Positions 17,336-26,989 are shown, counted from the first letter of the stretch. The stretch: DNA of 64,000 bases from Pseudomonas canadensis (GCF_000503215.1 NZ_AYTD01000017.1:620001-684000); one strand, 5' to 3'. Notes: a model not told the origin generated them from the sequence alone. A program made the numbers and translations.

Positions 17336-19224
17336 GCGCTTTGCTCCAACTGACGGCCCGCGCCGCGTTTTTTCAAATGAATCATCAACAGCGAAATGGC
17401 TGCTGGGGTGACGCCGGGAATACGTGAAGCCTGGCCCAATGTCTCGGGACGAGTTATCCCCAGCTTGCTTTGGATTTCTTTCGACAAGCCGGAAATCCCG
17501 GTGTAGTCGATATCCACAGGCAACTTGGTGTCTTCACTGGCGCGCAGGCGAGCGATCTCGTCCTGTTGGCGGTCAATGTAACCGGCGTATTTGGTCTTGA
17601 TTTCGACCTGCTCGGCGACCTGTGGATCTTCCGCGCCCTGGCCGGTCACTTCGACCAGACCAGCGTAGTCGATTTCCGGACGGGACAGCAGGTTGAGCAA
17701 GTTGTACTCGTGGGTCAGCGGCGTGCCGAATTTTTCAGCGATCGCGTTGCCTTGTTCAGTCCCCGGGCGAACCCAGGTGCTTTTCAGGCGCTGTTCTTCC
17801 AATGCAATGCTTTCGCGTTTTTTGCAGAAGGCTTCCCAACGCACATCATCGACCAGGCCAAGTTCACGTCCTTTTTCGGTCAGGCGCAGGTCGGCGTTGT
17901 CCTCGCGCAGGATCAAACGGTATTCCGCCCGAGAGGTGAACATCCGGTACGGTTCCTGGGTGCCCAATGTAATCAGGTCATCGACCAAAACGCCGATATA
18001 CGCTTCGTCTCGACGTGGGCACCAGCTGTCTTTGCCTTGCGCACGCAATGCTGCGTTGGTCCCGGCCAGCAAACCTTGGGCGCCGGCTTCTTCATAACCG
18101 GTGGTTCCGTTGATTTGGCCAGCGAAGAACAGACCGCCAATCACTTTGGTTTCCAGGCTGTACTTCAGGTCGCGCGGGTCGAAATAGTCGTATTCGATGG
18201 CGTAGCCCGGACGCACGATGTGTGCGTTTTCCATGCCGCGGATCGATTGCACGATCTGGATTTGCACGTCGAACGGCAGGGAAGTGGAAATGCCGTTCGG
18301 GTACAGCTCATGAGTGGTCAAGCCTTCGGGCTCGATGAAGACCTGATGGCTTTCCTTGTCGGCAAAGCGGTGGATCTTGTCTTCGATCGACGGGCAATAA
18401 CGCGGGCCGATCCCTTCGATCACACCGGAGTACATCGGCGAACGATCGAGGTTCGCAGCAATGATTTCGTGGGTGCGGGCATTGGTGTGGGTGATCCAGC
18501 AGCTTACCTGTTTCGGGTGCTGTTCTTTGGAACCCATGAACGACATGACCGGGATCGGCGTATCGCCGGCCTGTTCGGTCATCACCGAGAAGTCCACAGA
18601 ACGCCCGTCGATACGCGGCGGGGTCCCGGTTTTCAGGCGGCCGACACGCAGCGGCAATTCACGCAGGCGTTTTGCCAAAGCAATCGACGGCGGATCACCG
18701 GCGCGACCGCCGGAATAGTTCTGCATACCAATGTGGATAAGTCCGCCGAGGAATGTGCCGGTGGTCAACACCACGGATTCCGCGAAGAAACGCAGGCCCA
18801 TTTGCGTGACAACCCCGCGTACCTGGTCTTGTTCGACGATCAGGTCATCCGCGGCTTGCTGAAATATCCACAGGTTCGGTTGGTTTTCCAGGGTTTCGCG
18901 CACAGCAGCCTTGTACAGGATGCGGTCGGCTTGAGCCCGGGTAGCCCGTACGGCTGGGCCTTTGCGGCTGTTGAGCACACGAAATTGAATACCACCCTTA
19001 TCGGTAGCCATGGCCATCACGCCGCCAAGGGCATCGATTTCCTTGACCAAATGGCTTTTGCCGATCCCACCAATGGCGGGGTTGCAACTCATTGCTCCGA
19101 GGGTTTCCACGTTATGCGTCAACAACAGGGTTTTTACGCCCATGCGTGCTGACGCCAGTGCTGCCTCGGTACCGGCATGACCGCCGCCGATGACGATCAC
19201 TTCAAAACGGGAAGGGAAATCCAC
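17332..19224 (-). CDS. mnmG: tRNA uridine-34 5-carboxymethylaminomethyl modification enzyme
   Basis: A 630-residue FAD enzyme (GidA) that, with MnmE, modifies the wobble uridine of several tRNAs. The FAD-binding motif VIGGGHAGTEAA opens the protein and NPAIGGIGKSHLVKE is the family signature. Two GTG codons are adjacent (19227 and 19224). The second gives better spacing (6 bases) from the GAGG site and matches the usual MDFPSRFEV start. Its partner MnmE is encoded 4.6 kb away, beyond an inserted iron-uptake module. Confidence 0.98.
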   Translation of the reverse strand: MDFPSRFEVIVIGGGHAGTEAALASARMGVKTLLLTHNVETLGAMSCNPAIGGIGKSHLVKEIDALGGVMAMATDKGGIQFRVLNSRKGPAVRATRAQADRILYKAAVRETLENQPNLWIFQQAADDLIVEQDQVRGVVTQMGLRFFAESVVLTTGTFLGGLIHIGMQNYSGGRAGDPPSIALAKRLRELPLRVGRLKTGTPPRIDGRSVDFSVMTEQAGDTPIPVMSFMGSKEQHPKQVSCWITHTNARTHEIIAANLDRSPMYSGVIEGIGPRYCPSIEDKIHRFADKESHQVFIEPEGLTTHELYPNGISTSLPFDVQIQIVQSIRGMENAHIVRPGYAIEYDYFDPRDLKYSLETKVIGGLFFAGQINGTTGYEEAGAQGLLAGTNAALRAQGKDSWCPRRDEAYIGVLVDDLITLGTQEPYRMFTSRAEYRLILREDNADLRLTEKGRELGLVDDVRWEAFCKKRESIALEEQRLKSTWVRPGTEQGNAIAEKFGTPLTHEYNLLNLLSRPEIDYAGLVEVTGQGAEDPQVAEQVEIKTKYAGYIDRQQDEIARLRASEDTKLPVDIDYTGISGLSKEIQSKLGITRPETLGQASRIPGVTPAAISLLMIHLKKRGAGRQLEQSA

Positions 19225-19227
19225 CAC

Positions 19228-19726
19228 GCACCTCGTGCCTGCTTATGTAGGTAATCAGGAATTGTCTGTTGAAAGAGTTTTAGAGCTTTGGCGGCAAGTA
19301 TAGGGACTTAGCCCTTCCTAAAGAACCCTTTGCACAAAATTTAACCAGCTGTGGATGAATCACAGACAATAGAAATTAAAAGAGAGAAATTTATTAAATC
19401 TTTGTTTTTATGTTTATTTCTATGTAGCCACCTTTCTGTGGATAGATCTCTGCAGGCCTTTGTTTACATTGTGTACAGCGATTCAAAAGTCTGTGGTCAT
19501 GTGCCAATGAGGGGCTTGGATAAGTGCTTTAAGCCTGTGGATTAAACAGGTGCTTATCCACAGGCGGGTTTTTACTCAGGTTTCAGGCCCTGTTATCAAC
19601 TGGGCACAGAGGCGGTTATTCACAGGGCTTAATCCACAGAAATCGGTAAAGCTGTCCGTATTCAGTCCACGACAACGTCAACTGAAACCTCCAATCGGTG
19701 GTGAGCACAGCAAAAAAAGAGATCTA
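19228..19726. other. Gene-free AT-rich region with a DnaA-box cluster, second-origin-like (oriC2-type)
   Basis: No credible gene lies here. DnaA boxes are clustered: perfect TTATCCACA at 19554-19562 and TTATTCACA at 19616-19624, plus one-mismatch boxes at 19350, 19437, 19536 and 19630. An AT-rich run (about 19365-19425) could be a DNA-unwinding element. Published work on Pseudomonas describes two origin-like segments able to replicate autonomously, one by dnaA and one by gidA (mnmG), and this matches the second. The mnmG promoter must also lie here; a TATACT -10-like hexamer occurs on the minus strand near 19300. Origin activity is an inference. Confidence 0.7.
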
Positions 19727-19769
19727 TTGTGAGAAAACGACAGGGCAGTTAATAATAGCGATTATCATT
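19727..19769 (+). promoter_or_regulatory. Promoter with overlapping Fur box before the ECF sigma gene
   Basis: TTGTGA (19727-19732), a 17-base spacer and TAATAA (19750-19755) form a sigma-70-like promoter. A Fur-box-like sequence covers 19751-19769 (AATAATAGCGATTATCATT), matching about 12 of 19 consensus positions by my alignment. Fur bound with iron would block the -10, giving iron-repressed expression of the downstream module. Confidence 0.65.
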
Positions 19770-19789
19770 AACCTACATTGTCTTGCCCT

Positions 19790-20296
19790 ATGTCCCCTTC
19801 TTCACACACGGCTGCGGTCCAGAACATCTATGAGCAGCACCATTCCTGGCTGCACGGGTGGCTCAAAGGGAGGTTGCATAACGCCTGCGATGCGGCCGAT
19901 GTGGCGCACGACACGTTCGTGCGCATCCTGGGCGGGCGGCATGCGGCGCAGATCGTTGAACCGCGAGACTATTTGGCGACCATTGCCAGGGGCTTGGTGA
20001 TTGATCGCTACCGTCGACATGCCATCGAACAGGCCTATAAGCAAACCTTGGCCGAACGGCCTGAAGCCATAGCCATCAGCGAAGAAGACAAAGCCATCAT
20101 CATCGAGACGTTGGTAGCTGTGGATAAAGCCTTGTCGGCACTCGGCGAGCGAGCACGGCGGATATTCATGCTGTCGCAGATCGAGGGCCTGACTTATCAA
20201 CAGATTGCCGATCAGCTTCAGGTTTCACTGACCACGGTGAAGAAGCACATGATCCGTGCATTGACCGAATGCGCATTGATCATGGCCAGCTTGTAA
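19790..20296 (+). CDS. FecI-family ECF RNA polymerase sigma factor
   Basis: A 168-residue sigma factor with region 2 (WLKGRLHNACDAADVAHDTFVRILG, RDYLATIARGLVIDRYRR) and region 4 (RRIFMLSQIEGLTYQQIADQLQVSLTTVKKHMIRAL). ATG 19790 is used; an in-frame TTG at 19778 is possible, and neither has a clear ribosome site. It is followed with a 1-base overlap by a FecR-type regulator and then a TonB receptor carrying a signalling domain. This is the standard cell-surface signalling triad: ligand binding outside frees the sigma factor to transcribe the receptor gene. Confidence 0.95.
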   Translation: MSPSSHTAAVQNIYEQHHSWLHGWLKGRLHNACDAADVAHDTFVRILGGRHAAQIVEPRDYLATIARGLVIDRYRRHAIEQAYKQTLAERPEAIAISEEDKAIIIETLVAVDKALSALGERARRIFMLSQIEGLTYQQIADQLQVSLTTVKKHMIRALTECALIMASL

Positions 20297-21240
20297 TGGC
20301 GGCGCCTGATCGCAAGACCTTCGAGGCCGCTGCCAATTGGTATGTGCAGTTTCAATCCCAAACCCCTACCGCCGCCGAGTGCCAAGCCTGGCAACAATGG
20401 ATCAACGGCGATCCGTCCCATCAGGCCGCGTGGAACCAGATGGAGCAGTTGCAGCGCAGTCTCGGCGCCCTGCCCCAGGATTTCACCCGCCGGGCCTTGT
20501 CGACCGGCCAGCAACGGCGCCAGGTGTTGAAGTGGATGCTGGTGCTGGGCGGTACCGGGTACCTCGGCTGGAATGTCCAGCAACACACGCCCCTGGGCAA
20601 TGTATGGGCCGACTACCGGACGTCCGTGGGTGAGCGCCGGCGTATCGAGCTGGCTGACGGTACGCGGATTGATCTGAACACCCGTACGGCAATTGACGTG
20701 GTATTCGATGGGCGCCAGCGTTTGATTCGCCTGCGTGAAGGTGAAGTACTTATCCACACCGGCAAGCGGGGTGGCCAGACGCCCTTTTATGTCGAGACCC
20801 GCCAAGGCCGAATCCAGGCCCTGGGCACCACCTTCACCGTGCGCCAGTTGCCAGACTCCACACGTGTCGGCGTCCTCGAGGATCGGGTGAGCGTAGCGCC
20901 TGGTGACCAACCCAATCACGCGCGGCTACTCAGTGCCGGTGACAGCGCTGACTTCGATCGCCAACACGTGGGGCTTAACCACGCTTACCGCGGCTCACAA
21001 GCGGCGTGGGTCGATGGTCAGTTGATCGTATTGGATGCTCGCCTCGGGGATGTGATCGAAGACCTCGCCCGCTACCGCCCGGGTGTCCTGCAATGCGACT
21101 TGGCGTCGGCACGCCTGCGTGTCTCCGGGACCTTCCGCCTGGATTCCACCGATGCGGTACTGGCCAATCTGCAGGCAACCCTGCCGATCCAGGTGAAGTA
21201 TTTCACCCGCTATTGGGTTTCAGTGAAACGAATCGGCTGA
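20296..21240 (+). CDS. FecR-family sigma-factor regulator (anti-sigma/activator)
   Basis: A 314-residue inner-membrane regulator. The N-terminal cytoplasmic domain (DUF4880-like: AAPDRKTFEAAANWYVQFQSQ) precedes one membrane helix (about residues 82-100, VLKWMLVLGGTGYLGW). The periplasmic FecR domain has RRIELADGTRIDLNTRTAIDV, and a C-terminal segment (GDVIEDLARYRPGVLQ, then VSGTFRLDSTDAVLANL) would contact the receptor's signalling domain. The start ATG at 20296 overlaps the sigma-factor stop by one base, showing coupling. Confidence 0.95.
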   Translation: MAAPDRKTFEAAANWYVQFQSQTPTAAECQAWQQWINGDPSHQAAWNQMEQLQRSLGALPQDFTRRALSTGQQRRQVLKWMLVLGGTGYLGWNVQQHTPLGNVWADYRTSVGERRRIELADGTRIDLNTRTAIDVVFDGRQRLIRLREGEVLIHTGKRGGQTPFYVETRQGRIQALGTTFTVRQLPDSTRVGVLEDRVSVAPGDQPNHARLLSAGDSADFDRQHVGLNHAYRGSQAAWVDGQLIVLDARLGDVIEDLARYRPGVLQCDLASARLRVSGTFRLDSTDAVLANLQATLPIQVKYFTRYWVSVKRIG

Positions 21241-21332
21241 TTGCAAAAAATATCCGCACAAGGGGTTATCTTTTTTTGACCTGACACGGCCCTACAGGTA
21301 ATCACGACGCCACCTTCAGGGCTTATCCACTT

Positions 21333-23771
21333 ATGCGCCTCCCTTCCAAGCTCCGCCAGCGACTTTCCTACCACGGTATGACGTGCAGCCTGCTACTCGG
21401 CACGGTAGCCACCGGCGGTATTTTGTTATCCACTGATGTCCTGGCCGCCAGCGCGGTGCAGCACTACGCTATTGCGGCGGGGCCCCTGGACAATGCGTTG
21501 AGCCAATTTGCCGCTCGGGCGAATGTGATTCTATCTTTCTCGCCCCAGCAAACTGCGCGTTTGAACTCGACCGGGATTGAAGGCGACTATTCGGTAGAGC
21601 AAGGCTTCGCGCTGTTGCTGCAGAACTCGGGTTTACAAGCGGTAGCCCAGGCGCCCGGCAGCTATGTCCTGCAGGCCATTCCTGCTGGGCAGCTCACGCT
21701 TGCGCCCACCACGGTCAGCACTTATCAACAGGACGGGTTCAACCAGGAGATCGCCGGGGATGTGGGCTACAAGGCACAAAACAGCCGCGTCGGTACCAAG
21801 ACCAGTACGCCTCTGTCAGAAACACCGCGTTCGGTATCCGTAGTCACCGGTCAGCGCATCAAGGACCAGAAGTCACAGACCCTGACGGAAGTGTTGGGCT
21901 ACGTGCCAGGTATCTTTGCGCCACCCTTTGCTGCCGGCGACGGTCTGGCTGGTGACCTGTTCTTCATTCGTGGTTTCAATGCCACCGATTACGGCTACGG
22001 TTTGCTGCGAGATGGCCTACGTGTACAGGGCAATCGGTATGACACCACCAGTGAGCCGTATGGCCTGGAGCGCGTCGAAATCTTCCGTGGCCCCTCTTCC
22101 CTGCTCTACGGCGAAAACGCACCTGGCGGTTTGGTGAACCTGGTGAGCAAGCACCCGACAGCCACGCCGCAAGGTGAGGTCCAGCTGGGGTATGGCTCGA
22201 ATAATCGGCGTCAGCTGGGTGTGGATATCTCGGGGCCGCTCAATGACAGCGACAATATTCTTGGCCGAGTTGTGATGCTCGGTCGCAAATCCGACACGCA
22301 GACCGACCATGTGCCAGATGATCGCCTGTATATCGCGCCATCACTGACCCTGAATTTCGACGACTACAACACCCTTACCCTGTTGGCTAATTATCAAAAG
22401 GACCACACCAATCTCGAACTTGGCCTACCGGCCGCCGGCACCTTGCTGACAAATCCCAATGGCAAGCTGTCCAAGCACACCATGCTCGGCGACCCGGACT
22501 GGAACACTTTTGAACGTGAAGCCTGGAGCACCGGTTACGAATTCAGCCACAGCTTCAACGACGATTGGCAGTTCCGCCAGAACTCGCGGTATATGCAGTC
22601 GCGCATCAACCGCCATGAAACCTGGCCCAGCGCCCTGAATAACCGCGGGTTTGGTACGCAACTGAACATGACCGCCTATGACCGCTATAACAAGTCGATG
22701 GTGTATTCCCTGGATAACCAGTTGGAAGGCAAATTCCAGGTGGGCGGTCTGGAAAATACGGTGCTGTTGGGTGCCAGCTATGACCGCACTTCGTTCAATC
22801 AGGATTGGGACGCCGGTTTCGCCGGCACCATCAGTGTGTATAACCCCGTGTATCTGCGTGATCCGCTTACGCCGGTGGCAGTGCAAAACACCTTGCTCGA
22901 GCAGCAGATGAAGGGCGTTTATGCACAGATCCAGAGCAAGTACGACCACTGGCTGTTCTTGCTGGGTGGCCGTCAGGATTGGGTCGACAGCGATTTCCGC
23001 GACAAGGTCAACAAGGCCAGTAACACCGGCTCGGAAGATCGCAAGTTCACCTACCAAGGCGGGGTGATGTACCAGTTCGACAACGGCCTGACGCCGTACG
23101 TCAGCTACTCCACCGCATTTGTGCCGGTGCAGCAGATCTCCAATGCCGGGTCACCGCTGAAGCCGATTACCAGTAGTCAGTACGAAGTGGGTGTGAAGTA
23201 CGAGCCGATCGGCTGGGATACGGCGATGACCCTCTCGGTATATGACCTGCGCAAGGAAGACGACACCTACCTCGACGCCACCACCAACAGCTATCGCCAG
23301 GTGGGCGAAAGCCGGGCCAAAGGTGCGGAAGTCGAGGTGAACAGCAACATCACGCCCAACCTGAATGTGACGGCCGCTTACACCTACACTGACGCTCGGA
23401 TTACCAAGGATTCGGCTACATCGCTGGTCGAAGGGCACCAGATGACGGGGGTTCCACGCAACCAGGCTTCGGTATGGGGCAAGTACCGCTTCCTTGATGG
23501 CCAACTCAAAGGTTTGTCGTTGGGCGGCGGTGTGCGTTATTTCGACAGCACCTTTTCCTACACCGCGCCATCGCTATACGGGAAGTTGGATGCAGGAAGC
23601 GTCACCTTGGTGGACGCAGCCGTTGGCTATCAAATCGACAAACATTGGTCTGTGGATGTGAACGCCAAGAACCTGTTCGACAAGGAATATGTATCTGGTT
23701 GCAACGATGCAGGCCGCTGCTATTGGGGGGATAGCCGCACCCTGCTTGGGACGGTTTCGTACAACTGGTGA
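21333..23771 (+). CDS. TonB-dependent siderophore receptor with N-terminal signalling domain (FecA/FpvA type)
   Basis: An 812-residue outer-membrane receptor. A signal peptide (to about residue 40, ending LAAS) leads into a secretin/TonB short N-terminal domain (HYAIAAGPLDNALSQFAARANVILSFSPQQ, about 44-115). The plug domain includes TPRSVSVVTGQRIKDQ and RVEIFRGPSSLLYGENAPGGLVN. A 22-strand barrel ends in the typical aromatic residue (VSYNW). The signalling domain matches the upstream ECF/FecR pair. The ligand cannot be told from sequence alone; a ferric siderophore is likely. The 92-base gap before it probably holds the promoter used by the ECF sigma factor. Confidence 0.95.
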   Translation: MRLPSKLRQRLSYHGMTCSLLLGTVATGGILLSTDVLAASAVQHYAIAAGPLDNALSQFAARANVILSFSPQQTARLNSTGIEGDYSVEQGFALLLQNSGLQAVAQAPGSYVLQAIPAGQLTLAPTTVSTYQQDGFNQEIAGDVGYKAQNSRVGTKTSTPLSETPRSVSVVTGQRIKDQKSQTLTEVLGYVPGIFAPPFAAGDGLAGDLFFIRGFNATDYGYGLLRDGLRVQGNRYDTTSEPYGLERVEIFRGPSSLLYGENAPGGLVNLVSKHPTATPQGEVQLGYGSNNRRQLGVDISGPLNDSDNILGRVVMLGRKSDTQTDHVPDDRLYIAPSLTLNFDDYNTLTLLANYQKDHTNLELGLPAAGTLLTNPNGKLSKHTMLGDPDWNTFEREAWSTGYEFSHSFNDDWQFRQNSRYMQSRINRHETWPSALNNRGFGTQLNMTAYDRYNKSMVYSLDNQLEGKFQVGGLENTVLLGASYDRTSFNQDWDAGFAGTISVYNPVYLRDPLTPVAVQNTLLEQQMKGVYAQIQSKYDHWLFLLGGRQDWVDSDFRDKVNKASNTGSEDRKFTYQGGVMYQFDNGLTPYVSYSTAFVPVQQISNAGSPLKPITSSQYEVGVKYEPIGWDTAMTLSVYDLRKEDDTYLDATTNSYRQVGESRAKGAEVEVNSNITPNLNVTAAYTYTDARITKDSATSLVEGHQMTGVPRNQASVWGKYRFLDGQLKGLSLGGGVRYFDSTFSYTAPSLYGKLDAGSVTLVDAAVGYQIDKHWSVDVNAKNLFDKEYVSGCNDAGRCYWGDSRTLLGTVSYNW

Positions 23772-23780
23772 TGGGTGAGC

Positions 23781-23807
23781 GCCTGAAGAATGTGGTGTTC
23801 TTCAGGC
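23781..23807 (+). terminator. Hairpin after the TonB receptor gene
   Basis: GCCTGAAGAA at 23781-23790 pairs perfectly with TTCTTCAGGC at 23798-23807 around a 7-base loop, starting about 10 bases after the stop. There is no long T-run, so termination strength is unclear; it may serve the convergent mnmE gene as well. Confidence 0.6.
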
Positions 23808-23854
23808 CGCTATCGCTGCCAAGCCAATGCCTGCAGGGTCTGTGGATAACTTTT

Positions 23855-25225
23855 TTATTTACCGATGCAGAAGCTGGAGAAGATCCGGCCCAACAAATCA
23901 TCGGAGCTGAATGCACCGGTTATCTCTCCCAACAGCTGCTGCGCCTGACGGAGATCCTCTGCCAGCAGCTCCCCTGCCCCTGCTAAGGTCAACTGTGCCC
24001 GGCCGTGCTCCAACGCTGCGCTCGCGTGGCGCAACGCCTCCAGGTGCCTACGGCGCGCACTGAAGCTACTTTCCGAGGTCTGCTCGTAGCCCATACAGGC
24101 CTTAAGGTGCTCGCGCAGCAGTTCCAGGCCTTCACCCGCCGACTTGGCGCTCAGGCTGATCGTGACGTGACCATCCGCGCTGGTTTCCATCGCAATGGCT
24201 TCACCCGTCAGGTCGGCTTTGTTACGAATCAAGGTGACCTTCGCTGGGTCCGGCCGTTGCTCAAGGAACTCCGGCCACAACGCGAAAGGATCCACAGCCT
24301 CGGGCGCCGTCGCATCCACCACCAGCAGAACTCGATCCGCTTCGCCGATGGCCTTGAGCGCGCGTTCCACGCCGATCTTTTCCACTTGGTCATCGGTGTC
24401 GCGCAAGCCGGCGGTGTCGACCACGTGCAATGGCATGCCGTCGATGTGGATATGTTCGCGCAGGATATCCCGGGTGGTGCCGGCGATCTCAGTGACGATG
24501 GCGGCCTCACGCCCCGCCAGCGCATTCAACAGACTGGATTTGCCTGCATTGGGCCGTCCAGCAATCACCACCGTCATGCCGTCACGCAGCAGCGCACCCT
24601 GCCCGGCTTCACGCAGCACTGTGGATAACTCATCACGGACCTTATCGAGCATCGCCAATACATGGCCATCGGCGAGGAAATCGATTTCTTCCTCGGGAAA
24701 ATCAATCGCCGCCTCGACGTATATGCGTAGGCTGATCAGTTGTTCGGTCAGGTTATGCACACGTAGCGAGAACGCGCCCTGCAGCGAGCGCAGTGCGTTG
24801 CGTGCAGCCTGTGCAGAACTGGCTTCGATCAAATCAGCAATGGCCTCAGCCTGGGCCAGGTCGAGCTTGTCGTTGAGAAAGGCGCGTTCGCTGAATTCCC
24901 CAGGCCTGGCCAGACGGCAGCCCAGTTGCAGGCAACGCTGCAGCAACATATCCAGCACAACCGGGCCGCCGTGGCCCTGCAATTCCAGGACATCTTCCCC
25001 AGTAAAGGAATTGGGCCCTGGGAAATAAAGAGCCAAGCCTTCGTCCAGCACCGTTTCATCTGCATCCAGGAACGGGCCGTAATGGGCATACCGCGGCTTC
25101 AACTCGCGGCCGCTGATAGCCTTGGCTGCAACGCTTGCGAGCGGCCCGGAAATTCTAACGATACCGACACCACCGCGACCTTGAGCGGTAGCGACAGCAG
25201 CGATGGTTTCACGAGGAGCGCTCAT
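23855..25225 (-). CDS. mnmE: tRNA modification GTPase MnmE
   Basis: A 456-residue GTPase that works with MnmG on the wobble uridine of tRNAs. The N-terminal tetrahydrofolate-binding domain starts TIAAVATAQGRGGVGIVRISG. The G domain has GRPNAGKSSLLN, EIAGTTRD, DTAGLRDT and NKAD motifs. The protein ends CIGK, the invariant C-terminal motif with the catalytic Cys. Length is standard. Confidence 0.98.
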   Translation of the reverse strand: MSAPRETIAAVATAQGRGGVGIVRISGPLASVAAKAISGRELKPRYAHYGPFLDADETVLDEGLALYFPGPNSFTGEDVLELQGHGGPVVLDMLLQRCLQLGCRLARPGEFSERAFLNDKLDLAQAEAIADLIEASSAQAARNALRSLQGAFSLRVHNLTEQLISLRIYVEAAIDFPEEEIDFLADGHVLAMLDKVRDELSTVLREAGQGALLRDGMTVVIAGRPNAGKSSLLNALAGREAAIVTEIAGTTRDILREHIHIDGMPLHVVDTAGLRDTDDQVEKIGVERALKAIGEADRVLLVVDATAPEAVDPFALWPEFLEQRPDPAKVTLIRNKADLTGEAIAMETSADGHVTISLSAKSAGEGLELLREHLKACMGYEQTSESSFSARRRHLEALRHASAALEHGRAQLTLAGAGELLAEDLRQAQQLLGEITGAFSSDDLLGRIFSSFCIGK

Positions 25226-25257
25226 CAGCAGGTTCCAGAACTAAAATGACGGAAAGC

Positions 25258-25282
25258 AAAACGCCCCACTAGGGGGCGTCTT
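25258..25282 (-). terminator. Intrinsic terminator after yidC
   Basis: ACGCCCC and GGGGCGT pair around a short CTAG-like loop. On the minus strand the stem is followed by TTTTGC. It lies about 22 bases beyond the yidC stop and separates yidC from mnmE. Confidence 0.8.
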
Positions 25283-25304
25283 GAGTGGTTATCCACAGAG
25301 TAAA

Positions 25305-26987
25305 TTACGCAGAGGCTTTTGCGGTAGCCGCTTCGATTTTACGTGTGATGTACCACTGTTGAGAGATCGACAACACGTTGTTGACCACCCAGTACAGCAC
25401 CAGACCAGCAGGGAACCACAGGAAGAAGAAGGTGAAGATGATTGGCATCATTTTCATTACCTTGGCCTGCATCGGATCCGGCGGAGTCGGGTTCAAACGC
25501 TGCTGGATAAACATGGTCGCGCCCATGATGATCGGCAGGATAAAGAACGGGTCTTTGATCGACAGGTCAGTTATCCACAGCATGAACGGAGCCTGACGCA
25601 TTTCCACGCTTTCCAGGAGTACCCAGTACAGCGACAGGAATACCGGCATCTGCACCAGAATCGGCAAGCATCCACCCAGCGGGTTGATCTTCTCTTTCTT
25701 GTACAGCTCCATCATGGCCTGCGACATTTTCTGCCGGTCATCGCCATGCTGCTCTTTCAGCGCCGCCAGTTTCGGGGCCACGGCACGCATGCGCGCCATC
25801 GACTTGTAGCTGGCTGCCGACAGAGGGAAGAAGATCCCCTTGATCAGCATGGTCAGGAAGATGATCGAGAAGCCCCAGTTACCCACAATGCTGTGGATAT
25901 GTTGCAGCAACCAGAAAATCGGCTGGGCGATGAACCACAGGAAGCCGTAATCCACAGTCAGTTCCAGACCTGGGGACAACTCCTTCAGCACAGCCTGGCT
26001 TTTCGGGCCGGCGTACAACGTGGCGCTGGTTTCAGCCTTGGCGCCTGGCGCGACGGTCAACGCCGGGCCAGTGAAGCCAATGATGTAGTTGCCTTGGCTG
26101 TCCTTGCGGGTTTGAACCAGGTTCGCGTCGCCCTTGCTCGGGATCCAGGCGGTCACAAAGTAGTGTTGCAGCCAGGCTACCCAACCACCTTGGACGGTTT
26201 CTTTCAGCGAGCCCTTGTCGATATCTTTCATCGACACTTTTTTATACGGTTCGCTACTTGTCCACAGGGCGGCGCCCAGATAAGTCGCGGTGCCGGTGGC
26301 GGTGCTGGAAGAAGGATCGGAACTGGCATCACGCTTGAGCTGGGCAAACAGGTTGCCGCTCCATGGTTTGTCGCTTTCGTTGTCGATCAGGTAAGTGACC
26401 TTCAAGTCGTACAGACCACGGGTAAAGCTGAAACGCTTGATGTAGTTGACGCCGTCGAGGCTGAATTTCAGGTCAACGTTCAACTGGTTCTGGCCATCAG
26501 CCAGTTGATAAGTCTTCTGTTCGGACGAATAAACCGGACGACCGGTAGCACGAGCATCCGGACCATTGGTGCCGGTCAGGCCACTTTGCGCCAGATAAGT
26601 ACGTTCACCACCGTTATCGAACAGTTGGAACGGAACATCCGGATGGTCTTGGCGACGTGGATACAGCGGCAGTTTCAACTGCGCGATATCACCACCTTGT
26701 GGGTCGATAGCCAGGTCGAGCACATCCGTTTTTACGTGGATGAGGTCTTTATTGGTGACCACTGGCGTTTCTAAAGGGGCGCTTGTCTCGCCATTCGCGC
26801 TGGGAACATCGGCACTCGCGGACGCATTGTTACCCAGCGGGGTGTCCGGAATAGCCGGCGCAGCCTGATTGGTAGCAACATTCTGAGTCGGCAGGGCAGC
26901 TTGGCCGTAGTCCTGGTTCCACTTAAGAACCATGACGTAGGACACGATTGCCAGGGCGACGATCAGGATCGTGCGTTTAATATCCAT
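25305..26987 (-). CDS. yidC: Membrane protein insertase YidC
   Basis: A 560-residue insertase that places proteins, including the Fo c subunit, in the inner membrane. There is an N-terminal helix (ILIVALAIVSYVMVLKW), a large periplasmic domain to about residue 340, then five C-terminal helices. The cytoplasmic loop carries the conserved positive patch (RAVAPKLAALKEQHGDDRQKMSQAMMELYKKEKINPLGGC). Length is typical for gamma-proteobacteria. It lies 2 bases downstream of yidD in the rpmH-rnpA-yidD-yidC operon. Confidence 0.98.
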   Translation of the reverse strand: MDIKRTILIVALAIVSYVMVLKWNQDYGQAALPTQNVATNQAAPAIPDTPLGNNASASADVPSANGETSAPLETPVVTNKDLIHVKTDVLDLAIDPQGGDIAQLKLPLYPRRQDHPDVPFQLFDNGGERTYLAQSGLTGTNGPDARATGRPVYSSEQKTYQLADGQNQLNVDLKFSLDGVNYIKRFSFTRGLYDLKVTYLIDNESDKPWSGNLFAQLKRDASSDPSSSTATGTATYLGAALWTSSEPYKKVSMKDIDKGSLKETVQGGWVAWLQHYFVTAWIPSKGDANLVQTRKDSQGNYIIGFTGPALTVAPGAKAETSATLYAGPKSQAVLKELSPGLELTVDYGFLWFIAQPIFWLLQHIHSIVGNWGFSIIFLTMLIKGIFFPLSAASYKSMARMRAVAPKLAALKEQHGDDRQKMSQAMMELYKKEKINPLGGCLPILVQMPVFLSLYWVLLESVEMRQAPFMLWITDLSIKDPFFILPIIMGATMFIQQRLNPTPPDPMQAKVMKMMPIIFTFFFLWFPAGLVLYWVVNNVLSISQQWYITRKIEAATAKASA

Positions 26988-26989
26988 GA

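Noticed and set aside
17470..19152. Open frame of 560 codons antisense to mnmG
   Set aside because: Shadow frame; mnmG on the other strand is certain.
19351..19732. Short plus-strand frames in the mnmG-ECF gap
   Set aside because: They lack ribosome sites and recognisable products and coincide with the DnaA-box cluster.
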